The position numbers and the translations under genes were made by a program. The notes beneath the pieces were generated by a model. It was not told the origin of the DNA. It made no database searches and saw nothing but the letters and a program-made list of their open reading frames with translations. DNA of 64,000 bases from NCBI RefSeq assembly GCF_016888165.1, contig NZ_JACSWC010000425.1:1-64000 (forward strand), written 5' to 3'. Every line of letters starts with the position of its first letter. Within the stretch, counting starts at the first letter, position 1. Below are positions 43,336 through 52,424 of the stretch, piece by piece. Source of the stretch: Halomicronema sp. CCY15110. Its GTDB lineage: Bacteria > Cyanobacteriota > Cyanobacteriia > Phormidesmidales > Phormidesmidaceae.

Positions 43336-44916
43336 ATGTCCATTCACATTGCTCCGCCTGCCCTCAATCTGGAAGCTGTGCGAGAGATTGAGGTGGATGT
43401 CGCACTTGCCGCAGGCAACGATCGCCAAGAGCCATTGTATCTGTGGGACGACAATTTACAAAAGCTCAAACAAATCACAGATGTCGATCTGAGGTTGCTC
43501 TGCTTCCCTGGCTGGCAACCTGACAAAGCTTCCCTAGTCAAAAGCGGTCAACCCGTCATCCTCAGCTACGGCCTGGGCGCGGACTCAACCGCACTGCTGC
43601 TCAAATACCTGAGCGAAACGGACGAAGAAAGGGGCTTTCCGCTCGAAAACCTGATCGTCATCACGTCTTTGGTCGGTCGGGAGTGGGATGAAACTATTGA
43701 TAAAGTGCAGCGGTTTATCCTGCCCCTACTACGGCAGCACAACATCCTGACCATTCAATGTGGTCGCATGTCTGACTATTCAGCCGAGGGTTGGATTATC
43801 TATGAATGCAGCCGTCAGCCTCAGCGCATCTATCAGGGTGTGGCTCAACGCCTCGGCTGGACATTGGATCGCCACCTGCTGCGAAACGGCATTGTGCCGC
43901 AACGCCGCAAGGGTGCCCGCACCTGCACGTTGCGCTTTAAGGGCGAGGTGATTGACGCGATCGTGCGCCATCTGTTTGCCGTCTCCCCAATGGCAACCTA
44001 CAAGCGCGAGATTGGCTACAACGCCGATGAAGTGGGACGGGCGAACCGGAGTGAAGGCTATGGCTCTGATGGCATCGAACCCACTTATCACGTTGGCTAC
44101 AACGCCGATGAGACCCACCGGGCCAAGAGCGATCGCTCAATGGGTAATCAGGGCTATGCCTACGAGATTGGCTACAACGCCGATGAGGAGAGCCGCATCA
44201 GTGCGGAGGTTTCCACCTGGCGCAAGCAGGTCTTTAGCTTCCCGCTGATTACCAAGTACGGCATGGATCGGGCGGCAGTCGATGAGTTCAACATCGTCAC
44301 CATCGTGGCGCTTTATGGCGTGAGCCGGGATGAGGCGCGGATTCGCAAAAGCAGTTGTACGGATTGCCCATTCAGTTGCTCCAGTGGCGGTCGCTCACTG
44401 CTGCTGAAATCCTATTGGAGCCAGCCAGAGGAGGGGGCCAATGCTGCTTTCATCGAGCAGAATGCCTTGGCGCTCAATCCTACCCAGTTCCTCTACTCCA
44501 GCAAATTCACGGTCTTAGAGCTGCTGGAGCAGGACGGCAATACGGCGGCGTTGCAGGCGTACCAAGACCTGATGACAAGCATTGAAGACTGGGCCGTTTA
44601 TGCGGTGCGCCGCATCTGGAAGCCAAAAGGATTGATCCGCCAAACCGATCGCGTCTTTGAAGGTACTCGCCAAGAATGCCAACGCCTGCTGGAACGCATT
44701 GGTGAAGCAACTGGGATTGCTCCTGTCTTGCTGTCTCTGTCCTGGCGCGTGGTCACGATTGAGCGCACGAAGGAAATCCGCCCCAGCGTGGAAGAAACGT
44801 TCATTGTGACGCCCAACTATCCCGTAGAAAAGCAGGGCCGCATCACGAAGGAAGCCTTTGCTCTGAAGTGGAAAGGTTTAACCGGAAAGCGACCCACTAC
44901 CCCTATCACTAACTAA
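43336..44916 (+). CDS. PP-loop (PAPS-reductase/DndC-like) protein with triplicated motif
   Basis: 526 residues from the ATG at 43336 (GGAGA upstream). ILSYGLGADSTALLL at about 75-88 is a PP-loop for ATP adenylation. GARTCTLRFK follows. GYNADE occurs three times, at about 227, 254 and 279, where relatives usually have one such motif. Cys341, Cys344 and Cys348 (SSCTDCPFSCSS) could bind a metal or FeS cluster. The fold fits PAPS reductase/DndC-type enzymes that activate or transfer sulfur. The DndB-like gene follows 11 bp downstream, which supports a nucleic-acid sulfur-modification role; no DndA, DndD or DndE is visible. Confidence 0.75.
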   Translation: MSIHIAPPALNLEAVREIEVDVALAAGNDRQEPLYLWDDNLQKLKQITDVDLRLLCFPGWQPDKASLVKSGQPVILSYGLGADSTALLLKYLSETDEERGFPLENLIVITSLVGREWDETIDKVQRFILPLLRQHNILTIQCGRMSDYSAEGWIIYECSRQPQRIYQGVAQRLGWTLDRHLLRNGIVPQRRKGARTCTLRFKGEVIDAIVRHLFAVSPMATYKREIGYNADEVGRANRSEGYGSDGIEPTYHVGYNADETHRAKSDRSMGNQGYAYEIGYNADEESRISAEVSTWRKQVFSFPLITKYGMDRAAVDEFNIVTIVALYGVSRDEARIRKSSCTDCPFSCSSGGRSLLLKSYWSQPEEGANAAFIEQNALALNPTQFLYSSKFTVLELLEQDGNTAALQAYQDLMTSIEDWAVYAVRRIWKPKGLIRQTDRVFEGTRQECQRLLERIGEATGIAPVLLSLSWRVVTIERTKEIRPSVEETFIVTPNYPVEKQGRITKEAFALKWKGLTGKRPTTPITN

Positions 44917-44927
44917 AGGAGAACCCC

Positions 44928-46010
44928 ATGACTCAGACTACTGCCGATAAATACCCTGATCATCTATTCCCCATCATCGACCCGGACGCTGAATATCAGT
45001 TCTCCGTGGTCGAGGGGCAGCAAAGCGGTCGCCCTTATTGGATGCTCAATCTGACCGTTCAGGACATTAAGCGCATGTTTGCCGAGTTCCTCGACCGGGC
45101 CGAGCATGACCCCAGATCGCTGGCCCAACGCTCACTCAATCCGAGTCGAGCACGAAAGCTCAAGAAATACATCTTGGGTGAGGTGCTGCCGGATGAGGGC
45201 TTTTACATCCTGCCGCCGCTAGTGCTCTCGGTGGACTGCGAGGAATATGACTTTGATGAAGTCTGCCAGGGCGCAGGGCGTTTAACCCTGCCTTCTGACT
45301 CTCGGTTTTGGCTGGGAGACGGGCAGCACCGCGCCGCCGGATTCCTGCAAGCCTACCTCGAAGCTCCGGCGATGCTTAACGATGAAACCGTGGGCGTGAT
45401 GCTGTTGCCCGATACAGGCAACCAGATTCGCCATAAGGTGTTCCTCGACATCAACGCCAATGCTTCTAAGCCGAGCAAATCAATCGCGACTCTATTTGAC
45501 GAGCGCGATCGCTTGGCTGATGTAACGCGAAACCTGCTGGTCCTGCCGTGGGTGGAGCGGTACACCAACTTGGAACGCACCACGCTCCCCAAGCGCAGCG
45601 GTGATCTATTCACCCTGAATGGCTGGCGGGATGCGAACCGGGAGCTGCTGGCGAACGTGCCAGAGGACGATTGGGATAGCGTTGCGGCTGGCTACTGGAA
45701 GGCGATCGCTGAGACCATCCCTCAGTGGCGCGACCTGCTGGCGGCGGTGGAGCAAGAGCAATCTGTAAATGCTCCCCCCCTCCGGCAGGACTACATCTGT
45801 TTCCACTCGATTACGCTATCAGCTCTGGGCCTACTGGGTCAGCAGCTCATCGGCGAGTCCGGTCAGGCTCCCGACCTATCGGGGCTGGCAGCCGTGGACT
45901 GGAGCCGCAGCAATCCCGATTGGGAAGGGCTGTTCTTATTCGAGGGCAAGATTATCAAAAACAAGCGGTCAGCGACTCACTTTGCTGACTACTTGCAGAC
46001 GTTTGTATAG
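44928..46010 (+). CDS. DGQHR-domain protein, DndB-like
   Basis: 360 residues. LAQRSLNPSRARKLKKYIL, then FWLGDGQHRAAGFLQAYLE (DGQHR at 131-135), VFLDINANASKPSKS and LFDERDRLADVTRNLL match the DndB/DGQHR family, which regulates DNA phosphorothioation operons and resembles ParB nuclease folds. AAAGGAGAACCCC precedes the ATG, nearly identical to the vWA gene leader at 49770. The adjacent PP-loop gene points to one module. Confidence 0.85.
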   Translation: MTQTTADKYPDHLFPIIDPDAEYQFSVVEGQQSGRPYWMLNLTVQDIKRMFAEFLDRAEHDPRSLAQRSLNPSRARKLKKYILGEVLPDEGFYILPPLVLSVDCEEYDFDEVCQGAGRLTLPSDSRFWLGDGQHRAAGFLQAYLEAPAMLNDETVGVMLLPDTGNQIRHKVFLDINANASKPSKSIATLFDERDRLADVTRNLLVLPWVERYTNLERTTLPKRSGDLFTLNGWRDANRELLANVPEDDWDSVAAGYWKAIAETIPQWRDLLAAVEQEQSVNAPPLRQDYICFHSITLSALGLLGQQLIGESGQAPDLSGLAAVDWSRSNPDWEGLFLFEGKIIKNKRSATHFADYLQTFV

Positions 46011-46022
46011 CCCGCTATTGCG

Positions 46023-46053
46023 TAGCCGTTTTGAAGTTTATTCAGAACGGCTA
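46023..46053 (+). terminator. Stem-loop after the DndB-like gene
   Basis: TAGCCGTT and AACGGCTA pair over 8 bp around a 15-nt loop, 13 bp after the stop. The following sequence is only moderately T-rich, so termination may be partial. Confidence 0.4.
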
Positions 46054-46097
46054 TGTATTTATATCAATCCCCTCCCAAACAATCATCCGAGCGCATC

Positions 46098-46304
46098 ATG
46101 CCCGGACGAGACGAGCTGCGATCGCTGCACGAGCAACTGGAAGCGATCGCCACTGTAATAGAGTTGTCCCCGACCGCTCAGCAAATGTTGAGCGACCCGC
46201 AGACCGATTTTCAATGTCGAATGCGGCGCGACCTGATGCGCCTGAGAACGGCACGGCTCGAACTTGCTCATGCTAACGAGATCGTCAAAAGCCTGTTGCG
46301 CTAA
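46098..46304 (+). CDS. Hypothetical small helical protein, 68 aa
   Basis: The ATG at 46098 opens MPGRDELRSLHEQLEAIATV. The sequence is helical and charged, without motif. An in-frame upstream start (46053) would lie in the preceding hairpin. It fits between the DndB-like gene and the zinc-ribbon gene on the same strand. Confidence 0.45.
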   Translation: MPGRDELRSLHEQLEAIATVIELSPTAQQMLSDPQTDFQCRMRRDLMRLRTARLELAHANEIVKSLLR

Positions 46305-46577
46305 CGCTCTGAGGCAATAGACCGAAGGGCCAGGGATGACCACTGCCACTGCTCAGTTCTCCCCATCAGGTCAAAGTGCCTCGTGCCGCCTGAAGCGTTG
46401 ACGGTCGCCCATCCGGGCGCAGTGCTACCACTGCCAATCACGTCGAAGCGACTACCTGCCATCAAAACCAAAGCTGCCTCTCTGCATCTTCAGGGATGCA
46501 GACTTTTTTCGGATCCGAGACGAGGCACCGATTCGGCTATCGCCATGCCGCCAGTGAAGTTTTTAGGAATCATGGCG

Positions 46578-47678
46578 ATGACGAACGCAATTATGCAACT
46601 TCCCGATCGCGGGATACAGCAGGTCAATGGAGCCATTGACCACTACAACACACTGGTGCTCTTTATGCAGCACTCGTTAAGAGATGGCCTCGACTACGGC
46701 AAAATCCAGGGCTGCGGCGATAAACCGATTCTCTTTAAGCCGGGGGCCGAGAAGATTGCCACCCTGTTCGGCCTGCGGGAGTCGTTGGAGCGACTGGAAG
46801 CTATTAAGGACTGGACGGGCAACGATTTCGGTGAACCCTTTTTCAATTTTGAGTACAAATGCACGTTGAAAAACCGCGAAGGCCATATCGTTGCCGAATG
46901 TGTGGGTTCCTGCAACTCCTGGGAGGAAAAATATCGTTACCGCACCGCTCAGCGGGTTTGTCCTCAGTGTGGCGCGGCGGCGATCAAGCGCAGCCAGTAT
47001 GAGGACCGACAAACGGGCGACAAAGGGTGGTACTGCCACAGCAAGAGCGGTGGTTGCAATGCCAAGTTCCGCAGCGATGATCCTCAAATCACCTCACAGC
47101 AACAGGGTAAAGTGCCCAATGAGCGCATCTTCGATCAGGTGAATACCATCGACAAGATGAGCCAGAAACGGGCATTCGTCGGATCGGTGATTCTAGCGGC
47201 AAATGCTTCTAATTTCTTCGCTGTCGAACACTCTGAAATCCAGACGATCGATGCTGACTGGGAACCCCAGGAAGACATCGGTAATGCAGCTCATCTGGAG
47301 CGAGTGCCTGGCGGCGGCGAAGCGGCCCGTGACCAGGGCCAGCTCAATCGCGATCGCATTCAACTAATCATCGGACGCACTGAGCATACCCTGGCGCAGG
47401 TGAAGCAGATGGCAGACGGCAAGACCGCTGACCAGCTCAACGATGAGGAGATGCAGAGCTTGATCGATCAACTGCTGATTGATTGGGGCCGTAAGCGTCA
47501 CCACGTCTCCGTTCAGATTGCTCGAAACCTGCTTGACGAGATCAGGAGTGAGCAACCGCGCATCACGGACAACAACCTGATCCTTCGCTTCGCCCAGCGG
47601 TGCAGTGAAGCCCTATCAGAGCAAGTCCCGACCCAGCGCAAAGCCGCCACGACTGTTGGCGGGGTCAGTATCGACTAG
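46578..47678 (+). CDS. Phage-recombination-like protein with zinc ribbon
   Basis: 366 residues from the ATG at 46578 (TAGGA 9 nt upstream; ATG 46572 also possible). GLDYGKIQGCGDKPILFKPG then AEKIATLFGL resembles phage or plasmid proteins of the DYG.IPG..KP.L.KPGAEK type, often beside recombinases. A zinc ribbon follows (CPQCGAAAIKRS...WYCHSKSGGC). The C-terminal half is helical. A DNA- or RNA-binding role is likely; the exact biochemistry is unknown. It precedes the acidic protein gene by 106 bp. Confidence 0.6.
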   Translation: MTNAIMQLPDRGIQQVNGAIDHYNTLVLFMQHSLRDGLDYGKIQGCGDKPILFKPGAEKIATLFGLRESLERLEAIKDWTGNDFGEPFFNFEYKCTLKNREGHIVAECVGSCNSWEEKYRYRTAQRVCPQCGAAAIKRSQYEDRQTGDKGWYCHSKSGGCNAKFRSDDPQITSQQQGKVPNERIFDQVNTIDKMSQKRAFVGSVILAANASNFFAVEHSEIQTIDADWEPQEDIGNAAHLERVPGGGEAARDQGQLNRDRIQLIIGRTEHTLAQVKQMADGKTADQLNDEEMQSLIDQLLIDWGRKRHHVSVQIARNLLDEIRSEQPRITDNNLILRFAQRCSEALSEQVPTQRKAATTVGGVSID

Positions 47679-47784
47679 CGACCTCAAACGGCAAAAGCGA
47701 AACGGCATCTCTGGACTGTCAGGGGTGTCGTTTTCCTATGCGCTTGGGCGCAGGAACCATGAAATTTATTTTGCATTTAAGACT

Positions 47785-48480
47785 ATGAACCCTAACGCAA
47801 CCACTCAGACTCCCCTCGCTGATCTCATCCAAGTTGGCGAAATCCTGTACGCCAGCGGATTATTCAGTGACCTCGAAAACAAGGAACAGGCGATCGCGCG
47901 AATCTTGCGCGGCCAGGAGCTAGGCATCCCGCCCGTAGCTGCACTCACTGATGAGAGCACAGTCCTGCCGCCAAAGCCCTCCAATGCTCAGCAAATCTCC
48001 AACCTGCTCAATGAGCTGGGAGTGACGAGCATCAAGGATCGGCGGGCCGTCGCTGTGAACCATTTGGGCGGACGCAAAGCCGCAGACCTCTCTACAGACG
48101 AGCTAGACGACGTTCTAGCCGCGATTCGTGAGACCTACGATGATCCACAAGTGGTCGATGATGTTCACGAAGAAGCCGATGAGGTTGAGGCAGTCGAAAC
48201 CGTTGAAATCGCTGTCGTTGAAGACGATGACGATGACGACGATGGAGATGATGAGCCTATCGAGCCTGGAACCACTGTCGATGACGCTAACGACGATGAT
48301 GAACCGACCGATGCGAGAGCGGCTATCTCAGCAGCACTTGATGGGGCAGGCATCACCGACGTTGATGAGCGTCAGCGCCTCGTTAAGAAACAACTTATGG
48401 CGATTCGACGCCGGAAAGTGGAAACACTCACGCCAGATGAATTGACGACCGTGCTCGAAGGCATCGCCGCAGCGGCATGA
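47785..48480 (+). CDS. Acidic protein with a RecT-like N-terminal motif and a duplicated helical domain
   Basis: 231 residues from the ATG at 47785. The N-terminus, LIQVGEILYASGLFSDLENK then QAIARILRGQELGIPPVAAL, resembles the start of phage recombination proteins that then continue into a RecT-like fold, which is absent here. Two similar helical modules follow, LLNELGVTSIKDRRAVAV and LDGAGITDVDERQRLVKK, each ending in LSTDELDDVL or LTPDELTTVL. An extremely acidic linker (DDDDDDDGDDEP) separates them. It may be a DNA-mimic or an adaptor. Confidence 0.55.
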   Translation: MNPNATTQTPLADLIQVGEILYASGLFSDLENKEQAIARILRGQELGIPPVAALTDESTVLPPKPSNAQQISNLLNELGVTSIKDRRAVAVNHLGGRKAADLSTDELDDVLAAIRETYDDPQVVDDVHEEADEVEAVETVEIAVVEDDDDDDDGDDEPIEPGTTVDDANDDDEPTDARAAISAALDGAGITDVDERQRLVKKQLMAIRRRKVETLTPDELTTVLEGIAAAA

Positions 48481-48508
48481 CCTCATGCTAAATAGCTCTG
48501 AAACGACG

Positions 48509-48541
48509 CAGCTATCCGTGATCGGGTGGCTGTTTCTTTTT
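48509..48541 (+). terminator. Rho-independent terminator
   Basis: CAGCTATCC and GGGTGGCTG form a 9-bp stem (two G-U pairs) with a 6-nt loop, followed by TTTCTTTTT. It lies 29 bp after the acidic protein gene and could reduce transcription into the MoxR gene. Confidence 0.65.
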
Positions 48542-48584
48542 CAGGCTATCGCCGCGCAGGGCTGACCTATATGGGCAAACGACT

Positions 48585-49778
48585 ATGCCTAGAACCAAGT
48601 CTAAAAGCAAAACAGCCTGCACCCCTCGCGACAAGCTGTTGCGGCTGGAGCAGGAATTAAACCAAATGTTTCTTGAGAGGGCAGACCTGATCCGCATCAT
48701 TCTGCTCTCACTGCTAACCCGCCAACACACGCTGATCTTTGGCAAACCGGGCGCGGCTAAAAGCAGTCTGGTGCGGGCCATTGCATCCGCTATCTCTGGC
48801 GGGTGCTTCCAGGTACAGCTCGGCAAAGACACCACCACGGATCAGCTCTTTGGGCCGATTAAGGTGTCGGAGCTACCCCATGACCGCTTATGTCGGGCCT
48901 TCGAGAACTTCATGCCGGGTAAGCCGTTGGCCTTCCTGGATGAAATCGACAAGGCCAACAGCGTGATCCTCAACGCCCTCTACACGGCGATGGAGGAACG
49001 GCTATTCCTCAACGATGGCGAGATGTGCGAAATGCCGCTGATCAGTCTATTTGGTGCGGCTAACAGTATCTCGCAGCTTCAGACCGAAGCCCTGGCACCG
49101 CTGCTAGACCGCTTCCTGTTCCGCATCGAAGTGGACTGGATGCAGTCAGACTCCAATTTTCTGGAGTTTGTCCGGCGTCGGGCAACAGGCGAGAGTCCGT
49201 TTATCACCACGGTTCTGAGCATCACTGAGCTTCAGCAGATGCAGGCAGCGGTGCGAACCATCGAGTTCTCGGTCGAAGCCCAGGAGGCGATCGCTCGCCT
49301 GCGCAAGGAGCTAGCTGCTGAGGATGTTCATGCCTCGGATCGGCGGTGGGGCAACTGCATCGACCTGCTGCAAGCCACTGCCTACCTCAACGGCAACAGC
49401 GAAGTCACTGGCGCTGATTTCGCCGTCCTCAAGCATGTGCTGTGGACGGACACCCAACAAATTTCGGTGATTGACCGGAAGCTGAGAGCGTTGCAGAAGC
49501 TCAAACCATCGAAAGGGAAAGGGCGATCTCAACTCAGCAAGAACCTTGATCCGGTACTAGATAACGCCATCGCAGCGATGCGAGACTTCGACGCTGATAC
49601 AGCGGTCGGCAAGGTCGCGATCGCCCTGACTAACCTACAAGGACTCAAGCAGGGTCTAGGTCAGATGCCGCAGACCCAGGAAATCAAGGATGCGCTGACG
49701 GTGATTGACCAAAAGATCACCCAGCTCGAAACGCATCGCCAACAAATCACTGATCGCAACTTCCAAGCCGTTATCTAA
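48585..49778 (+). CDS. MoxR/RavA-like AAA+ ATPase
   Basis: 397 residues. FGKPGAAKSSLVRAIA is the Walker A (from about residue 53). LAFLDEIDKANSVILNAL is the Walker B, and LISLFGAANSIS then LAPLLDRFLFRIE the sensor/arginine region. The long C-terminal region resembles RavA. Such ATPases work with vWA proteins to remodel or load complexes. The partner vWA gene starts 10 bp downstream. No VMAP or EAD protein accompanies it, unlike the MoxR at 17 kb. Confidence 0.88.
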   Translation: MPRTKSKSKTACTPRDKLLRLEQELNQMFLERADLIRIILLSLLTRQHTLIFGKPGAAKSSLVRAIASAISGGCFQVQLGKDTTTDQLFGPIKVSELPHDRLCRAFENFMPGKPLAFLDEIDKANSVILNALYTAMEERLFLNDGEMCEMPLISLFGAANSISQLQTEALAPLLDRFLFRIEVDWMQSDSNFLEFVRRRATGESPFITTVLSITELQQMQAAVRTIEFSVEAQEAIARLRKELAAEDVHASDRRWGNCIDLLQATAYLNGNSEVTGADFAVLKHVLWTDTQQISVIDRKLRALQKLKPSKGKGRSQLSKNLDPVLDNAIAAMRDFDADTAVGKVAIALTNLQGLKQGLGQMPQTQEIKDALTVIDQKITQLETHRQQITDRNFQAVI

Positions 49779-49788
49779 AGGAGAACCC

Positions 49789-51372
49789 ATGACGTTTGCA
49801 ATCCAACAAATCAATCCCAACTGGTCATCGCAAGTGACCACGCTTTGCTATACCGTGTCCCAGTGGGATCGGGATACTTGGCAGGACTACTTACGCTCCT
49901 TTCCCGATGTTGCCGCCACAATCCAGGCTGGCGAGCAACGGATGAAGGGCTGGGGGCTGTTCGCTGAGGAGGTCTTTCACCGCCTCTACACGGCCCCTCA
50001 ACCGATTCCCCATGACCAGCTCCGACCCGAAGTGCTGTGGGCGCATGTGCTCCACCAGCTCATCGATGAGTCGGTGGACATTGGTGAACTGCAAATTGCC
50101 TGCCGGAACAACAAACTGGCAGCGGGGGAAGCGACTCATCGACTCTGTGAGTGGGCCATTGGGGAATTACCCCACCCCCCCCGCAGCTTCAACCCACAAA
50201 AGGCTGAAGACCTGGAGGCCGAATTCGTGCGCCTCCAAGCCGAACTCACGGCGCGGGAGGAAGCTCACAAGAAGCTGAGTCTGGAGCGACAGGCCGAGAC
50301 CGACCCGCAACGGTTGGCAACTTTACAGCAGCAGGTGGACCAACTGGGCACTGACATTGCTGGGCTGAAGAAAGACCTTCAGAAGCTCAAGGTCAAAATG
50401 GGCCGAGTCGATCAAGCGGCCCAAGCCTACGCCGAGAAGATTGGCGCAGCAATGGCCGAGGACATCGCCAATGCGGTGTATCAAGCCCTCAACGGGGTAT
50501 ATGAGCAGCGCATGGCCCTGATTGGCTTCGGCTGGGGGGATGGCTTGGGCACCCTCAAGTGCCCCGGCACTGCTCAGCAGAAGGAGCGCGTCGCCCAACG
50601 TCTGATCAGTGATCAGCGGTTCCGGCAAATCGCTGAAGCTGCCGGTCGCTTCCAGGCGATCGCCGCTCTCCGGCAAGGGGCAAAGCGCTCTAAGCAAATA
50701 CCCGACCAGATTGCCGATACCAGCATGGGCAACAATCTCGCCAAACTAGCTCCCTCGGAGTTGGTGCGAGTCGCCCTCGACGCGGTGCGGACGCAGTTCT
50801 TCAAAGACTTCGCTGAGGAGTCTTTGATTCAGCAGGAGTTCGATGGCAGCAGCGATGAGGGGCAACAAGGCCCCGTCGTGATCTGCCTCGATAAGTCGGG
50901 TTCGATGGATGGGCCAAACGAGGTGGAATCGACAGGTCTGATGCTGGCCCTAGTCGGCATTGCTCAGAGCCAGAACCGCAAGGCACGGGTGATTCTGTAT
51001 GACTCGCGGGTGCGCTATGTCAAGGACATTGACCCGTTGACGGCATCCCCAGCCGAGCGCCTTGATCTGGCTGATCGGCAATACGGCGGCGGTACCAACT
51101 TTATGGAACCGCTTTCTGAAGCCCTCGATGCCTTGGAGAAGCACGCTGACCTCAAAGAAGCCGACGTGGTGTTTATCACGGACGGCGAGGCCGATGTGAC
51201 CGAAGGCTTCTCGAAGAGATGGCGGGAAGCACAGCAACGACTGAACTTCAAGGTTTACACGCTACTGGTCGGCAGCTACGTGAATACGAGTGTCCTGGAA
51301 CGCTTCAGCGACCTGACCATTCACGTTCGCGACCTGAGCGACCCCCAAGTTCACCAGGTGTTTGACATCTGA
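49789..51372 (+). CDS. vWA domain protein, ViaA-like
   Basis: 527 residues from the ATG at 49789 (AAAGGAGAACCC upstream). Helical N-terminal half with a coiled coil (about 145-215). The vWA domain begins around residue 360, with an intact MIDAS DKSGSM at 368-373, and VVFITDGEADVTEGF later. Layout and neighbour match RavA-ViaA pairs. A clear terminator follows. Confidence 0.88.
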   Translation: MTFAIQQINPNWSSQVTTLCYTVSQWDRDTWQDYLRSFPDVAATIQAGEQRMKGWGLFAEEVFHRLYTAPQPIPHDQLRPEVLWAHVLHQLIDESVDIGELQIACRNNKLAAGEATHRLCEWAIGELPHPPRSFNPQKAEDLEAEFVRLQAELTAREEAHKKLSLERQAETDPQRLATLQQQVDQLGTDIAGLKKDLQKLKVKMGRVDQAAQAYAEKIGAAMAEDIANAVYQALNGVYEQRMALIGFGWGDGLGTLKCPGTAQQKERVAQRLISDQRFRQIAEAAGRFQAIAALRQGAKRSKQIPDQIADTSMGNNLAKLAPSELVRVALDAVRTQFFKDFAEESLIQQEFDGSSDEGQQGPVVICLDKSGSMDGPNEVESTGLMLALVGIAQSQNRKARVILYDSRVRYVKDIDPLTASPAERLDLADRQYGGGTNFMEPLSEALDALEKHADLKEADVVFITDGEADVTEGFSKRWREAQQRLNFKVYTLLVGSYVNTSVLERFSDLTIHVRDLSDPQVHQVFDI

Positions 51373-51382
51373 ATCTGACCCG

Positions 51383-51418
51383 ATTGGGAGTGTGGCCCTG
51401 CTGCACTCCCAATTTTTC
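51383..51418 (+). terminator. Rho-independent terminator
   Basis: ATTGGGAGTG (51383-51392) and CACTCCCAAT (51404-51413) form a perfect 10-bp stem, followed by TTTTTC. It ends the MoxR-vWA transcript. Confidence 0.85.
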
Positions 51419-51435
51419 GCATGAGGAAATTCACC

Positions 51436-52233
51436 ATGACCGATTTATTGATATTAATGAGCAACATTCTTGATGCCTCATCCAGCATTGGAGACATCTT
51501 GAACGACTACAAGAAGAACGGCTTTGAAATTGCCGTGCTGGAGCATCAGGGCTATTTTGATGCCGAGGTGATGCTGTCCCGCTGCATTCGGACAATGGCG
51601 ATCGCACCAGTAAGTCATTTTGCAGTCTGCGCCAATGGCGTCGGATGCTACGGCTACTTGCTGAGCGAATCGGCAGCGGGGGGATTCCCAACACTCCGCA
51701 AGCTGCAATCAACGCAGTTAACCGAGAGCGTGCCTCCCGATAGCGGCTACTGGGAGGAGGTAGATGTGCAAGGCTTTTACAAACCCAGTGCGGGTCTGAC
51801 CGAGGTATTGATGCAGACCATTACACCAACGCGCATCCTGGCCGTTTGTGATAGCGAATTTGACCAGAAGACGATCAATAACATCAGCTTCAATAACCGC
51901 AGCCAGATTTATATTCAGGCCAGCAGTGATTGGCTGAAAGGCAATATGATGCAGCCCTGGCAATCTTCAGGCTTCACGCAGGCCAATCCTCCCTTGTCTG
52001 TACGCAGTCCCTCGTCTATGCGCCGTTTCGAGTACATTGATCCAGCCCAAAACTCATTTAAGTATTGGCAAATCGCCATGCATCCCGATGGTTTAGGATT
52101 CCAAACACGATATGGGCGGATGGGCACGACTGGAGCGGTAAAAGACAAGGCCTTCCTTACGACAACAGCGGCCCAGACCGCATATCAAGATCTCATTCGG
52201 CAGAAGCTTCGCAAGGGCTACATCGAAACCTAG
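51436..52233 (+). CDS. WGR-domain protein
   Basis: 265 residues from the ATG at 51436 (GAGGA 8 nt upstream; ATG 51421 less likely). The N-terminal 180 residues are unrecognised. The C-terminal region RRFEYIDPAQNSFKYWQIAM, then FQTRYGRMGTTGAVKDKAF and YQDLIRQKLRKGYIE, is a WGR domain, known from PARPs and MolR-type proteins as a nucleic-acid-end binder. It follows the vWA terminator, and a second terminator follows it. Confidence 0.82.
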   Translation: MTDLLILMSNILDASSSIGDILNDYKKNGFEIAVLEHQGYFDAEVMLSRCIRTMAIAPVSHFAVCANGVGCYGYLLSESAAGGFPTLRKLQSTQLTESVPPDSGYWEEVDVQGFYKPSAGLTEVLMQTITPTRILAVCDSEFDQKTINNISFNNRSQIYIQASSDWLKGNMMQPWQSSGFTQANPPLSVRSPSSMRRFEYIDPAQNSFKYWQIAMHPDGLGFQTRYGRMGTTGAVKDKAFLTTTAAQTAYQDLIRQKLRKGYIET

Positions 52234-52265
52234 CTTTGCTACGTCGATGTAACCTCCTAGCCAAC

Positions 52266-52290
52266 GCTTCCCATTGTGGAAGCTTTTTTT
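52266..52290 (+). terminator. Rho-independent terminator
   Basis: GCTTCC (52266-52271) and GGAAGC (52278-52283) enclose CATTGT and are followed by seven T. It isolates the WGR gene from the STAND gene downstream. Confidence 0.8.
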
Positions 52291-52424
52291 CACGGGTATG
52301 CGGGTCTGAGTGACTCTCTCTTGCAAGATTTTAATATGAAGAGTATCTTGCCCTTAAATTGGCAGATGGTGAGTCTTTCAAAACCACTCTTCGCTTTTTT
52401 CACGAGTAGGAGTGCCGTTAATCC

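Noticed and set aside
48585-51372. The second MoxR-vWA pair as another VMAP/EAD conflict system
   Set aside because: No VMAP, EAD, TIR or protease partner is encoded beside it; the size and layout match RavA-ViaA instead.
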